DNA from: Opitutaceae bacterium
Lineage (GTDB): Bacteria; Verrucomicrobiota; Verrucomicrobiia; Opitutales; Opitutaceae
Assembly (NCBI GenBank): GCA_028280945.1
Contig: JANQKV010000029.1
Location: 1 to 64,000, forward strand
Direction of reading: 5' to 3'
DNA length: 64,000 bases
In this document: piece by piece, positions 42,447-52,051 of the stretch
How the letters are laid out: every line of letters starts with the position of its first letter
How positions within the stretch are numbered: the first letter of the stretch is position 1
Translations under genes and position numbers: made by a program
Notes under the pieces: generated by a model
The model's database searches: none
Told to the model about the DNA's origin: nothing
Seen by the model: the letters and a program-made list of their open reading frames with translations, nothing else

Positions 42447-43874
42447 TCAAACCCTAGAGGAACCGCGCATGGCAAACAGCGTATCCATTTCCTCCAGTCG
42501 GCGACCCTTGGTTTCCGGCACCATGCGCCAGACGAAACCCACCGACACGGCCGCAAATGCGGTGTAGATGGCGTAGGTCCATCCCAGGCCCAACGATCCG
42601 AGCAGGCTTTCGAAGGATATGGTGATGCCAAAATTGGCAACCCACATCGCCAGTCCGCAAACCGACAATGCCCACCCTTTTACCCGGGCCGGGAACATTT
42701 CGCCCAACAACACCCACACCACCGGGCCCCACGTGATCGCAAACGCCGCCACGTAGGCATTCGCGAATCCGAGCGCCCACCAGCCCTGGGCCGCGCCCAG
42801 CTGCAGGTCGCCGCCCGCCGACGTCCCGGCTCCACCAAACACCGTGGCCACGCCCGCCAGGGCGAGCGTCATCATCGCCGCGCCCAGCAACAACATGGCC
42901 CGTCGTCCCACCCGATCAACCAGCGCGATGGCGATCAGGGTGCAGGCGATGTTGAGGAATCCGCTGAACAACGTGCGGCCCAGGGCTCCCGATTCGTCAA
43001 ACCCCGCGGCCTGCCACATCACCGGGCCGTAATAAAACACGATGTTGATGCCGGAGAGCTGCTGCAACATCGCCAGCCCCACCCCCACCCAAACCACCAC
43101 GGGGACCTTGTCGCGGCGGGTGGACATGCTCGCCGCCGGACCGGCATCGCGCTGCAACGCCTCCTCGATCTCCGCCACCGTTTGGGTGGCTTCGCCCTCG
43201 CCCAGCACCGCCGCCAGGACCTTGCGCGCCTCCGGTGATCGCCCGCGTCGGACCAGGTAACGGGGCGACTCCGGTATCAAAAACAGCACTACAGCAAAAA
43301 CGACGGCCGGACCCAGCTCACTCCAAAACATCCACTGCCACGCCGCGTGGCCACCCCACCAGTCGGCGGCGGCCCCACCCGCCCATGCGGCAATGAGATA
43401 GTTGCCCAAAAAGGCCGCGAACAGCCCCAGCACAATGGCCATCTGTTGCAGGGAAGCCAGCCGCCCGCGCATGCCGGGAGGCGCGATTTCACAAACGTAA
43501 GCCGGACAAATCACACTCGCCGCCCCCACCGCCAGGCCGCCAATCACCCGGTAAATCACAAACTCCATCGAGCCCGTCGCGATGCCCGACCCCCACGCGC
43601 TGATAATGAACATCACCGCCGCCACCTTCATCACCGTGAGCCGACCCCACCGGTCGGCCAGGCGGCCTGCCGCCAGCGCTCCGGCCGCACACCCCAGCAA
43701 CATGGAGGATACGTTCCAACCCGACTGGGCGGCCGACGCCTCGAACTCCTCCCGCAAGGCTGCGACAGCGCCGCTGATCACGCCGCTGTCGAACCCAAAC
43801 AGGAATCCTCCCAACGTCGCGGCAGCCGTGATGCCCCAAAGATACCACCCGGCGCGCTTTTCCCCGACGGCCAT
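42447..43874 (-). CDS. MFS sugar porter family transporter
   Basis: A 475-residue, 12-helix sugar:proton symporter. Sugar porter signatures are GFLFGFDSGVISGA (helix 1), RLADRWGRL (loop 2-3), PESPRYLVRRGR, QQLSGINIVFYYGP (helix 7), VDRVGRRAML and the C-terminal PETKGRRLEEMD. ATG 43874 overlaps the GH9-like stop (ATGA), so the frame is co-translated. A longer N-terminus was rejected because it only adds low-complexity Gly/Arg sequence. It probably imports the disaccharide used by the GH130 enzyme. Confidence 0.88.
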   Translation of the reverse strand: MAVGEKRAGWYLWGITAAATLGGFLFGFDSGVISGAVAALREEFEASAAQSGWNVSSMLLGCAAGALAAGRLADRWGRLTVMKVAAVMFIISAWGSGIATGSMEFVIYRVIGGLAVGAASVICPAYVCEIAPPGMRGRLASLQQMAIVLGLFAAFLGNYLIAAWAGGAAADWWGGHAAWQWMFWSELGPAVVFAVVLFLIPESPRYLVRRGRSPEARKVLAAVLGEGEATQTVAEIEEALQRDAGPAASMSTRRDKVPVVVWVGVGLAMLQQLSGINIVFYYGPVMWQAAGFDESGALGRTLFSGFLNIACTLIAIALVDRVGRRAMLLLGAAMMTLALAGVATVFGGAGTSAGGDLQLGAAQGWWALGFANAYVAAFAITWGPVVWVLLGEMFPARVKGWALSVCGLAMWVANFGITISFESLLGSLGLGWTYAIYTAFAAVSVGFVWRMVPETKGRRLEEMDTLFAMRGSSRV

Positions 43875-45607
43875 CAGTCGCCTGCCGAGACCTCGGCGGC
43901 GGAAACCCCGCTGCGCTGCCGCATCTTCGAATCGTGGTAGAACTGTATTTCCCGCAGGCTGGCCAACGCCGCCACCCAGGCCGCCGCCGGCGGAATCCAA
44001 TCCTCGTCGGTGAATTCACGGGGCCGGTCGTTTTCCCGCGTCGCCGGTTCGGTGAGGTGAAACTGAGGGTTGACCGAGAAACCGTTCACAATGGAGCCCT
44101 TGATATCGCTCCATCCCTTCACACTGCGATGCCCAATTCCTTCAATCATGCTGAACGGTAAAAACCGATCCGGCGGAATATCGGGGTGAAAGCCGATGCA
44201 GCTCTCAAACATGCCCTCCGCCAAGCCGGCATTGAGCCCGGCGATCCATTGCAGATTGGCCACGGCAATTCCGCGAAACTCGGCATCCCCGGTGGCACCC
44301 TCCAGGCGGCAGGCCAGGATCGCCCACCACGCATACGACACATTGATGCCATGCCACGGGCCGCAGAACGTCAGGATCCCCTCATCGCCAAAGTCACCCG
44401 AGGGCATCAGAAGAAAAGGGTTCCGCCGACTGGCCGGCAGGAAATAACCGTAGCCAAAGTCACGCACCGCCTTTTGCCACCGACCACAATCCGCATGATC
44501 GGTCCACCGCGCGATCATTTCAAAAAAGGGCATGATCGGCGACGGAAAGATCGCACCCGTGTCATGGCCCACGTGATGGTGCACATTGGACTTTTCGGCA
44601 AAGGCTGCATCCGGAAAAGTCCGGAAGTGACCGTGGAGTTCCGGGCTGCCGTCACTCCCCGCCGGGATCTGTCGTTCAAGGATTTCCCGCGCCAAGCCCA
44701 CCGCGTCATCCTGGTGCCGCTTGTCACCTCCAGAGATCCACATCTCCACCGCAAACCACATTCGCATGAGCAACTCGCGGGTCATCAATTGACCTGCGGG
44801 GAGGAAGTCATCCGGTGCACCGTGATTCAACGCCGAGAACCCATCGGGAGGAAATCCCGCCGCCTCCGTCTGCAGAAACGCGTAGGTCGCCCGGGCGCGC
44901 TTGATGAATTCCTGGCTTTTCTGGGGATGCGATTCAAAGACCAACCGCGAAGCCATGGCGAGGGCCAGTCCCCCCTGGGCTGCGTCCGCCGGCACGAGGT
45001 TGGGCGAATGGGTCAGTTCATGCACAAAGGAGCCGAACGGCAGCCCCAGGTCCTCGGCCTTGTTCTGGCAGGCGGCCAGGTAGTCGCAACCGTGCACAAT
45101 CTGATCCAACAGGCGCCGGTAGTCGTCGGAAGCCAGCCAGTCCGTGGACCGCAGGACCAGTTCACACAGCCCCAGGATCGATGAGGCGTGGCTGCACAGT
45201 TCCCGCAAAGTTGAACCGCAGTCCTTCCAGCCCGTCTGGGCACGGGCCCGGCGGGCCCGTTCTTCAAACTGCTCGACCCCCACCATCGACACGGTCTGGT
45301 CCCACAACCGATGACGAGCCACCACAAACGGCTCCCGAAAGGAGGCTCCCGTCGCTGTTTCCACCATTGACGCCGTGTAGTCTCCCGTCGGCAGTCCGGT
45401 GAAATCCGCGCACCACCAGTGGTCTCCCCAGCACTCCCCCCAGTAACGCCACGGCATCTCGCGTTCGCCGGCTCGAAGGTTTGATTCCGGGAGGATTTTG
45501 ATGACCGCGGCATCGTCCAGCGCCGAACGCTCCGTGGCCCGGAACACCACGCGCATCGGAGAATGGAGATCGTAACCGATCTGGGAGATCAAAAGACCGG
45601 ACTTCAT
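43874..45607 (-). CDS. GH9-like glycoside hydrolase with N-terminal Ig-like domain
   Basis: A 577-residue protein. The N-terminal Ig-like domain (LLISQIGYDLHSPMRVVFRA, residues 4-100) is like the CelD N-terminal domain. The remaining (alpha/alpha)6 domain contains CDYLAACQNKAEDLGLPFGS, HHHVGHDTGAIFPSP and NVSYAWWAILACRLEG, suggestive of GH9 cellulase-related enzymes, but the canonical GH9 active-site signatures are not clear. No signal peptide was found, so it may act inside the cell or be exported otherwise. First gene of the operon with the sugar porter and GH130. Confidence 0.65.
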   Translation of the reverse strand: MKSGLLISQIGYDLHSPMRVVFRATERSALDDAAVIKILPESNLRAGEREMPWRYWGECWGDHWWCADFTGLPTGDYTASMVETATGASFREPFVVARHRLWDQTVSMVGVEQFEERARRARAQTGWKDCGSTLRELCSHASSILGLCELVLRSTDWLASDDYRRLLDQIVHGCDYLAACQNKAEDLGLPFGSFVHELTHSPNLVPADAAQGGLALAMASRLVFESHPQKSQEFIKRARATYAFLQTEAAGFPPDGFSALNHGAPDDFLPAGQLMTRELLMRMWFAVEMWISGGDKRHQDDAVGLAREILERQIPAGSDGSPELHGHFRTFPDAAFAEKSNVHHHVGHDTGAIFPSPIMPFFEMIARWTDHADCGRWQKAVRDFGYGYFLPASRRNPFLLMPSGDFGDEGILTFCGPWHGINVSYAWWAILACRLEGATGDAEFRGIAVANLQWIAGLNAGLAEGMFESCIGFHPDIPPDRFLPFSMIEGIGHRSVKGWSDIKGSIVNGFSVNPQFHLTEPATRENDRPREFTDEDWIPPAAAWVAALASLREIQFYHDSKMRQRSGVSAAEVSAGD

Positions 45608-45743
45608 GAGTGAACGGATTCGCCCGCGCGCGGGAAGGTGGCCGGCGTCAGGCGAGGTGAAAGGTCATGGGGTGTCGAACAAAGGAAAGGATTGAGGGTT
45701 CACACCATCGACGGCTGACCACTCCCCGCAAACGGACCCAAAC

Positions 45744-45754
45744 TTGACGTTGGA
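45744..45754. promoter_or_regulatory. Candidate LacI-type operator, TTGACGTTGGA
   Basis: ACGTTG-centred motif in the divergent gap between the GH9-like gene and deoC. Confidence 0.4.
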
Positions 45755-45774
45755 ACCCCGTCGAAGACGCGCAG

Positions 45775-45785
45775 ATCAACGTCAA
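45775..45785. promoter_or_regulatory. Candidate LacI-type operator, ATCAACGTCAA
   Basis: Its complement TTGACGTTGAT is identical to the motif upstream of the ribokinase gene (55253-55263). Confidence 0.45.
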
Positions 45786-45849
45786 AATCCGCCACCCTCT
45801 GCACACTCGGCCGCGCATGGTTCGGTAAAAACCCCGAACCCAGCCCATC

Positions 45850-46527
45850 ATGAGCATGACGATCGCAAACCTCAGCCGCTACATGGACGCGGCGATTCTG
45901 AAACCCGAAACCACGACGGTGGAAATGGAGGAGGCGGTGGCACTCTGTGTCGCCAATGAAGCTTTCGCCGTGGTCGTGAAACCCGCCGATGTGCCTCGCG
46001 CCGTCGAACTCTGCAGCGACAGCGCCACCCTGGTATGCGCAGTCGTGAGTTTCCCGTTCGGAGCAGAACTGACTTCAACCAAGGTTGCCTCGGCCGAACA
46101 AGTGATCGCCGCCGGAGCGCGGGAGATCGACCTGGTCGCCAACTACGGTTGGGCCCGTTCGGGACGATGGGCGGAAGTGGAACAGGACATCGCGGCGGTT
46201 GTCGCCGTGGCCCACGGGTCGGGCGTGCCGGTGAAGGTGATCATCGAAACCGCGCAACTGGACGCCGACCAGATCAAGGCCTTCGTTGAAGTCTGCGTTC
46301 GAGCCGGCGCGGACTTTGTCAAATCGTCAACCGGCTTCAACGGACCGGGCGCACAGGAGGATGACATTCAACTCATGCTCGATACCGCCGGCGATCGCAT
46401 TCAGGTCAAACCCGCCGGCGGCATCCGGGATCACCCACGCGCCGAAATGTTTGTCGCCATGGGCACCCAGCGACTCGGCATCAACTGGACGTCGTGTCGC
46501 GAGATGTGGTCCGTGGTGGCTCCCTGA
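45850..46527 (+). CDS. deoC: Deoxyribose-phosphate aldolase (DeoC)
   Basis: A 225-residue class I aldolase. The Schiff-base Lys158 is in DFVKSSTGFNGPGA, the relay Lys187 in QVKPAGGIRD and Asp94 in EIDLVANYG. It cleaves 2-deoxyribose 5-phosphate to acetaldehyde and glyceraldehyde 3-phosphate. It is divergent from the GH9-like operon. A ribokinase gene lies in the same locus (54261-55187), so a deoxyribose or related pentose route is possible. Catalytic residues are complete. Confidence 0.9.
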   Translation: MSMTIANLSRYMDAAILKPETTTVEMEEAVALCVANEAFAVVVKPADVPRAVELCSDSATLVCAVVSFPFGAELTSTKVASAEQVIAAGAREIDLVANYGWARSGRWAEVEQDIAAVVAVAHGSGVPVKVIIETAQLDADQIKAFVEVCVRAGADFVKSSTGFNGPGAQEDDIQLMLDTAGDRIQVKPAGGIRDHPRAEMFVAMGTQRLGINWTSCREMWSVVAP

Positions 46528-46571
46528 TTCCCTCAACCGTCAGGCAGGGAGCACGGACCAAGTGAGCCGCG

Positions 46572-47624
46572 TCAGTCCGGACAGGCGGACGAAGCGACGG
46601 GCTCGAAGTGGCTCTCGTAATACTGCTCCTTGGTCGCCCAGATGCCCTCGATGTTAAGGCAGTGCTGGGTGGTCGGCAGACCCGACTCGCCTTGCGAGAG
46701 CTGGTCCACCACCAGGTCGACGGCAGCTTTGCCCACGTCGTATTGCATGAGATCCATGCCACCACGAACGTCGTGGTTCGGATACCAATCGAGGGAAAAA
46801 CAAGGCAGGTCCATGCCCGCGCCCTGGAGCACCCCCTTGGTATGGGCTGTATCAAGAGTTACGATACTGTCCGGGCGATGCTCGTTCAGCCAATCCATGG
46901 TTCGCCCGGGGGGTTCCTCGTATTCGATGAACAGGATGGGCAGGCGATCGGCCTTGGTGACCTCCATGAGGCCCGTGAAAACGCCTCCGCTGAAACCCCA
47001 GTTGAGCTCGCGATCCGTCGTCGCCGAAATGATGACTCCGGGACGTTTGAACCCCTGGGCCAAGATCTCGAGGATGGTGCTCCGCCCGGCCGCCAGGAAG
47101 TCCGGTACGGTGACATGGAACGGCAGCGACGGGTAGCGAATGCCGGAAACGGCACAGGTGAAATCCGTGCCGACCCGCAGAACTTCCTCCGGCATCTCGG
47201 GCACAATGGTGCCCATAAAAACAATGCCATCGATTCCCCGCGCCTTGAGGATTCCTTTCAGCCGCTTCGGACTGAGCGGATTGTCGGCGAGGTTGAATTC
47301 ATCAACGGCAAAGCCCAGTTCCTTGGCCCGTGCTTTTGCACCCTCCATCTGCAAGCCGGGGGCCTTGTGGCCCTTGAGCTCTTCGGCCGACATGTTGATG
47401 ACGATGGCGATGGTCGGGGAACGCTTGCTGGTCGTGACCTTGCGGATAGTGGCCATCTGCAGGTTCAACTCGGCGTTGGGTTTCCATCCCATTTCGGAGG
47501 CGATGGCGAGAACCCGGTCACGCGTGTCTTTCGAGACACCGGGACTGTTGCGCAAGGCGTAGGAAACGGTCGAGCGGCTGCAACCTATCCGCTCGGCAAT
47601 GTGGCGAAGGGTAACTTTGGGCAT
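46572..47624 (-). CDS. LacI family transcriptional regulator of the carbohydrate locus
   Basis: A 350-residue LacI regulator with N-terminal HTH VTLRHIAERIGCSRSTVSYA and a PBP-like sensor domain. It is paralogous to the protein of 21608-22660. Its central location and the repeated ACGTTG palindromic motifs in front of several neighbouring transcription units make it the best candidate for the local repressor (inference). Such LacI proteins usually bind a sugar or sugar phosphate as inducer. Confidence 0.9.
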   Translation of the reverse strand: MPKVTLRHIAERIGCSRSTVSYALRNSPGVSKDTRDRVLAIASEMGWKPNAELNLQMATIRKVTTSKRSPTIAIVINMSAEELKGHKAPGLQMEGAKARAKELGFAVDEFNLADNPLSPKRLKGILKARGIDGIVFMGTIVPEMPEEVLRVGTDFTCAVSGIRYPSLPFHVTVPDFLAAGRSTILEILAQGFKRPGVIISATTDRELNWGFSGGVFTGLMEVTKADRLPILFIEYEEPPGRTMDWLNEHRPDSIVTLDTAHTKGVLQGAGMDLPCFSLDWYPNHDVRGGMDLMQYDVGKAAVDLVVDQLSQGESGLPTTQHCLNIEGIWATKEQYYESHFEPVASSACPD

Positions 47625-47737
47625 GGGCTGGTCAGGGGTTGGTCGCGGAATAAAAAGGATTGGCAGGAGAGTATCGACCCCTTTTCCGAAACCCGTGGTC
47701 TAATCCCAATCCACCCGCACGTGGAGCCGGCGATATC

Positions 47738-47748
47738 CCAACGTTGAA
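47738..47748. promoter_or_regulatory. Candidate LacI-type operator, CCAACGTTGAA
   Basis: Contains CAACGTTG, an exact palindrome. It is 114 bases upstream of the lacI start at 47624, so it may mediate autoregulation. Confidence 0.45.
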
Positions 47749-47787
47749 CTTGGGCCACCCCCGGGAGCCGGGCCCCGGCTCAACGGG

Positions 47788-48741
47788 TCAGGACTCGCCT
47801 TGAGAAATCCAGCGCTCCGCCACGTCCTCCCGGGACCAAAAGCCTGCCCCGACGCCGAGCGCGTGCTTGAAGGCAAAGGGCTCGCCGGCCGGTATCACCA
47901 ACGGGTCGTGGAATGAGGTCGCCCAAGCCAGGCAGGGCATGCCCGGACGACAAAACCAATGATGCGCATATCGTGACTTCTCGGTGATATCCTCCAGCAG
48001 CAGCACGGTGCCATGCAGGCTGGTGTCGAACAATCCGTGGTAGGCCAAACGAGAGCCTTTCCGGCCGTTGATGGTTTCGATGTCGGTGATCTCCTCCGCA
48101 CCATCATGGTAGTCCGTCCAACGCTGGTCCGGCGACACCACATAAGCCGGCACCGGGTTGAATCCCCGGCTCAAGCGCATCAACAAACCGCTGTAGCCCG
48201 ATCCCGCCAGACCCTCACCCGAGCAATACGAGTTGATGCGCAGGGGTTCACCCAGATGGCTGACGAATTCCGATTGCCAGATCAGTCGCCAAAACCCAGC
48301 CGGCTCATCCACATCCTGCACCCGGAGGGTGCGCTGTTCGGTCAAGACATGTGACCCATCCGGCCCCATCCAGTGCAGCTCCTCGACCAGGTTCGCCCCG
48401 CCCTCATCCGCGGCAAGCTCGTGCCAAGCCCGATGCTGTTGACTGCCGATGTTGTTGTAGTCGCCGTAGGCTCCCGCCTCCCGGCGGTAGGTCCCGCCAC
48501 CCCAAAAGTTCATCCCGTTCACATCCGTCAGGGTCATGCTGAGCCCTTGGTGCCACGGATGATCTGAAGGACGGAGGTTCGTGACGATGTCGCCGACCAG
48601 ATTACGCAGGGGATGCAGGTAGGGACGCGGACAATACACCGCCTTGGTGTCGGGCCGATAGATGTAATCGAACAGCAACCGATCCCGCCACGTCACGCGC
48701 AACAGGCAATTGTCCACGTTTTCCACTTTGATCGCACTCAT
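47788..48741 (-). CDS. DUF6807 (PmoA-like) family protein
   Basis: A 317-residue member of the same family as 32498-33310: TNLRPSDHPWHQGLSMTLTD, NGMNFWGGGTYR, RGFNPVPAYVVSP and ETINGRKGSRLAYHGLFD. Function unknown. ATG 48741 overlaps the stop of the upstream MocA-like gene (ATGA), so the two are co-translated. A long N-terminal extension in the same frame is noncoding-looking and was rejected. Confidence 0.82.
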   Translation of the reverse strand: MSAIKVENVDNCLLRVTWRDRLLFDYIYRPDTKAVYCPRPYLHPLRNLVGDIVTNLRPSDHPWHQGLSMTLTDVNGMNFWGGGTYRREAGAYGDYNNIGSQQHRAWHELAADEGGANLVEELHWMGPDGSHVLTEQRTLRVQDVDEPAGFWRLIWQSEFVSHLGEPLRINSYCSGEGLAGSGYSGLLMRLSRGFNPVPAYVVSPDQRWTDYHDGAEEITDIETINGRKGSRLAYHGLFDTSLHGTVLLLEDITEKSRYAHHWFCRPGMPCLAWATSFHDPLVIPAGEPFAFKHALGVGAGFWSREDVAERWISQGES

Positions 48742-49856
48742 GAAGATGATCCTTTCTTCGCGGCCTCGGCCCAGCTGCCACCCACGCTTTCGTAAAACGG
48801 ATCGCCCGGAACGATACTGGCGCGTTCCACCTTTTCGCCGGTGTAGGCGGATTTGTAGAGGGCCGTGATGAACTCCAACGTGCGGCGAGCTTCTGGTCCA
48901 CTGACCAGCGGCTGGCGACCGATCAGTCGGTCCGCCACCAGCTCCCGCAACTGCACCACATGCGTGCACGGCAGGTCATCGACAATGGTTTGAAATCGCT
49001 CGCGCGTCTTATCGTCGACCGATTCCAGCGTTTCGAAACGCCAGCGTTCGTTGTTCAGGTCATAGAGGGCGCCTTCGGTCCAAGCCGAACCCCGTTGAAA
49101 ATCGTATCGCACGTAAGTCGACTGGTGCGGGCAAAGCACTGAATTCAGGATGTTGCCCATCGCTCCGCTGGCGAACCGCACGGTCGCCGACGATGTATCC
49201 TCCACTTCGACACCACGATCGATCGTGGCGCACATGGCCCGCACCTCCGTCCAATCGCCCATTTGCCATAAGAACGAATCCATGGCGTGGATACCATGCC
49301 CCATGGTGGGGCCGCCCAGTTCACTTGCCCAGGTGCCCCGCCAGTCCACGGCGTAGTATTCGGCGTCGCGAAACCAAGTCGTGTGGCAGGTGCCGACAAG
49401 GAGTTTTCCCACCACTTGGTCTTGAATGATGCGGCGGAGATGCCGGGCCGCGCTGCCAAAACGAAACTGGAACACGGACGAACACCAGTTGCCGGTGCGA
49501 GCCTCGGCGTCGGCGATGGCATCGAGTTCGCGCAAGGAGGAACAAAGCGGTTTTTCGCACATGACCCACGCCCCGGCCTCCATCGCCTTGATCGCCATGG
49601 AAGCATGCAAAGCCGGTGGGGTGGCGACGTTCACGATGTCGGGTTTTTCCCGCGCCAGCATTTCATCGGCATCGGTGTAATACCGGGCAATGCCATATTT
49701 CTCCGCAAACGCCCGGGCGCGCTCCTCCACCACATCGACCACGGCGACGAACTCAGCCTCCCCGTCGGGGAAGAGGCTTTGGGCCGGGTCGGCATCCGGG
49801 CGGACATGATATTGGGCAATGAAACCCGTTCCGATAATCGCTAGTCTCAGGGGCAT
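48738..49856 (-). CDS. Gfo/Idh/MocA family oxidoreductase
   Basis: A 372-residue NAD(P)-dependent dehydrogenase: LAIIGTGFIAQYHVRP (Rossmann), then MCEKPLCSSLRELDAI, where the Lys is the family catalytic residue. GTWASELGGPTMGHGIHAMDS is in the C-terminal domain. It pairs with DUF6807 by a start-stop overlap, as do the genes at 30533-33310 across two reading frames. It probably oxidises a sugar or cyclitol released by the nearby glycosidases. Confidence 0.88.
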   Translation of the reverse strand: MPLRLAIIGTGFIAQYHVRPDADPAQSLFPDGEAEFVAVVDVVEERARAFAEKYGIARYYTDADEMLAREKPDIVNVATPPALHASMAIKAMEAGAWVMCEKPLCSSLRELDAIADAEARTGNWCSSVFQFRFGSAARHLRRIIQDQVVGKLLVGTCHTTWFRDAEYYAVDWRGTWASELGGPTMGHGIHAMDSFLWQMGDWTEVRAMCATIDRGVEVEDTSSATVRFASGAMGNILNSVLCPHQSTYVRYDFQRGSAWTEGALYDLNNERWRFETLESVDDKTRERFQTIVDDLPCTHVVQLRELVADRLIGRQPLVSGPEARRTLEFITALYKSAYTGEKVERASIVPGDPFYESVGGSWAEAAKKGSSS

Positions 49857-49912
49857 GATTGAGGTGGACCGACCGTCATCCAATTCCACGACTCGGCCCA
49901 CCCCTGCCACAC

Positions 49913-49923
49913 CGAACGTTGGA
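49913..49923. promoter_or_regulatory. Candidate LacI-type operator, CGAACGTTGGA
   Basis: ACGTTG-centred motif in the 77-base gap between the GH115-like gene and the MocA-like gene. It suggests the latter pair can be transcribed on its own. Confidence 0.35.
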
Positions 49924-49933
49924 AGGCGCCGGC

Positions 49934-52036
49934 CTACAACTGCCAGCGGTCGTAGTTGTCGATGCCTTCGCCAAACTCGTTCAGCGGCGTGGTCTCCAGG
50001 TAACGTCCCTTTTGGTGATACGACAGGGCCTCCGATACCGTGTAGGTGCGGTGGTGCACAAACACGGCATCGCCCGGCCATTCGCCCCGGAGGTGGGCCC
50101 GAACCGCGCGCAGGATCGCAATCGAACGCGGATAATTGGTGAACCAGGAGTATTCGTAGAACTCACGCCACTTGCCGTATTCGGCGCGCTTGAGCGCAAC
50201 CCGGGTCGCCTCCGCGGCCTCCAACGCATCGTCGAAGTCCTCCTGTGCCTGCGCGCGATCGCCTGCCAGCAGGTTGCCCGCTCCATCCGCCGCTCCATAC
50301 AGCATCGCATTGCCCTGGCGCCCCACTTCCAGGGCCGACTGCACGTTCTGCTGAAAAAACTCCCGGCGACCATCCGGCACCAACCACCGCGCTCGTCGCG
50401 CCTGCTCCGCCAGGGTGTCCCAGGCCGGCATCGCCTCGGAGGTGGCCTTGGAAATGAACGCCAACTTCTCCGCCATGCTTTCGTGGGGGAACAGGCTCAA
50501 CGGCCAGCCCAACGGCTCCTTGGCCAGCTCGTCATGCAGGATGCGCCGGCAGATCGCCGCGGTGATCGTGTGATAAACCTGATCCGCCACCACGTCACAT
50601 TCGTCCGGCCCAAATCGGGCCGGGGCCTCGAAGAGATCGGTCCAGAAACCATCCAGTTCGTCCGCCGCCGCTTCGCCAAACTGCTCCCGATTCCAGCGTT
50701 CGTAATAGTCCTCCGCCGCCCGCAGAGGATCCTTCTGCCAGGGCTTGATCGACCATCCCATTTCCATCACCGCCTTGATCGTGAGCACCTGCGGACGGAT
50801 GCAACTGACATTAAGCAACAGGTATTCGGTCGCACTCGCCTCCGCATAACGTCCCAGTTCCCGCGCGAAACGATCCACCGGCACCGCCTCGGACAGGTGG
50901 TTGGCCGTGTCGTTGAAAAACGCCGGATGCACGTAGGCCCCCTGCCCCGCCTGCACGCGGCCCGCGTCCCGCATCAGGCCGCCGCGACGGTCCGGCCACA
51001 CGATCTTCACGCCCTCCGGCAGTTGCAGATGCCCCGCCTCCATCAGGGCCACCCCCTCGTCCCACGCATTCCAGATGATGACCGGATCGTGGCGGAATTT
51101 TTTGAGAATCTCGACCTGCCGCGCAATGGCCTCACCGATGATGCGCCCGCGTTCCTCATCGGTTTCCGCCACCCCGGGGTCGTCACACCAAAAGGACCGG
51201 TCCGTCAACCCGCGGTAACCGACCGTCCAGATCATCTCCTGGTCGCCGTAGGTGACGACGGAGTTTTGCCACACAGCCTCGACCGCGCGGCGATTCTTCA
51301 CAAACGAAAACGGTTCGTCCTTCGGCCAGCGGAAGAAATTTGACCCCAGGATTTCGCAGTGGTGTTGGCTGATCACCAAGCCGCGTCGTCCCGCCAACCG
51401 CACCGCCGGTTCGTCCGGAAAGACAAACGTGCCCGGGATGACCATGTTGCCTTTGCACCGAAGGATCGTCTCGTAAATCACGTCCCACATTTCCTCGCCG
51501 ATGGCCGACTGCCCTTCCCGATCGCGCCCCCACCTCGCCAGCAGGTCTTCATCGTTCATGAACCAACCGCGATAACGAAAGGTTGGCGTGCCTTGCGCCA
51601 GCCGGAGGTCACCCGACACCTGAATGGCATCCCGCCGGGCGGGTTTTTGGTCGGTCCAAAACCACAGTGGATCGATGCCCAAAACCGTCTCGGCAAATTG
51701 GTAGATCGCGTAGATTGCACCCCGGTTGTCGGCGCCGATCAGGTGCAGGCGGGTCCCGGACACGGTCACGCGAAAAGATTCCGCGCCTCCATCCACCAGT
51801 TCGGCTCCCAGCTCCGAAATCTGGTCGGGACGGGAAGCGATGCCAATCAGCGGGACATCCGGCGCGACGTCCCCAAGATCGTGCACCACCGGCGGAGTCC
51901 GCCCGAGGACTTTGGCGAAATCACGAGCCAAAACCTCGGCCGCATGCAGTACGGCATCATCCTCGTAAAGGCTGACCCAGATGGCGGTGCGTTCATCCAG
52001 GAGCAGGGTTGATCTTTTGGTATCGGCTGAGGTCAT
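49934..52036 (-). CDS. GH115-like alpha-glucuronidase family protein
   Basis: A 700-residue protein that resembles GH115 (xylan alpha-1,2-glucuronidase) enzymes: PLIGIASRPDQISELG, LIGADNRGAIYAIYQFAE, TFRYRGWFMNDEDLLARWG, MIWTVGYRGLTDRSFW and IIWNAWDEGVALMEA. GH115 enzymes remove glucuronic acid branches from xylan. No signal peptide was seen, unlike many extracellular members. It is fifteen bases downstream of a GH2 gene, which suggests joint action on branched oligosaccharides. Assigned from motif pattern, so the specificity is unproven. Confidence 0.7.
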   Translation of the reverse strand: MTSADTKRSTLLLDERTAIWVSLYEDDAVLHAAEVLARDFAKVLGRTPPVVHDLGDVAPDVPLIGIASRPDQISELGAELVDGGAESFRVTVSGTRLHLIGADNRGAIYAIYQFAETVLGIDPLWFWTDQKPARRDAIQVSGDLRLAQGTPTFRYRGWFMNDEDLLARWGRDREGQSAIGEEMWDVIYETILRCKGNMVIPGTFVFPDEPAVRLAGRRGLVISQHHCEILGSNFFRWPKDEPFSFVKNRRAVEAVWQNSVVTYGDQEMIWTVGYRGLTDRSFWCDDPGVAETDEERGRIIGEAIARQVEILKKFRHDPVIIWNAWDEGVALMEAGHLQLPEGVKIVWPDRRGGLMRDAGRVQAGQGAYVHPAFFNDTANHLSEAVPVDRFARELGRYAEASATEYLLLNVSCIRPQVLTIKAVMEMGWSIKPWQKDPLRAAEDYYERWNREQFGEAAADELDGFWTDLFEAPARFGPDECDVVADQVYHTITAAICRRILHDELAKEPLGWPLSLFPHESMAEKLAFISKATSEAMPAWDTLAEQARRARWLVPDGRREFFQQNVQSALEVGRQGNAMLYGAADGAGNLLAGDRAQAQEDFDDALEAAEATRVALKRAEYGKWREFYEYSWFTNYPRSIAILRAVRAHLRGEWPGDAVFVHHRTYTVSEALSYHQKGRYLETTPLNEFGEGIDNYDRWQL

Positions 52037-52051
52037 GGTGGGAAGAGCAGG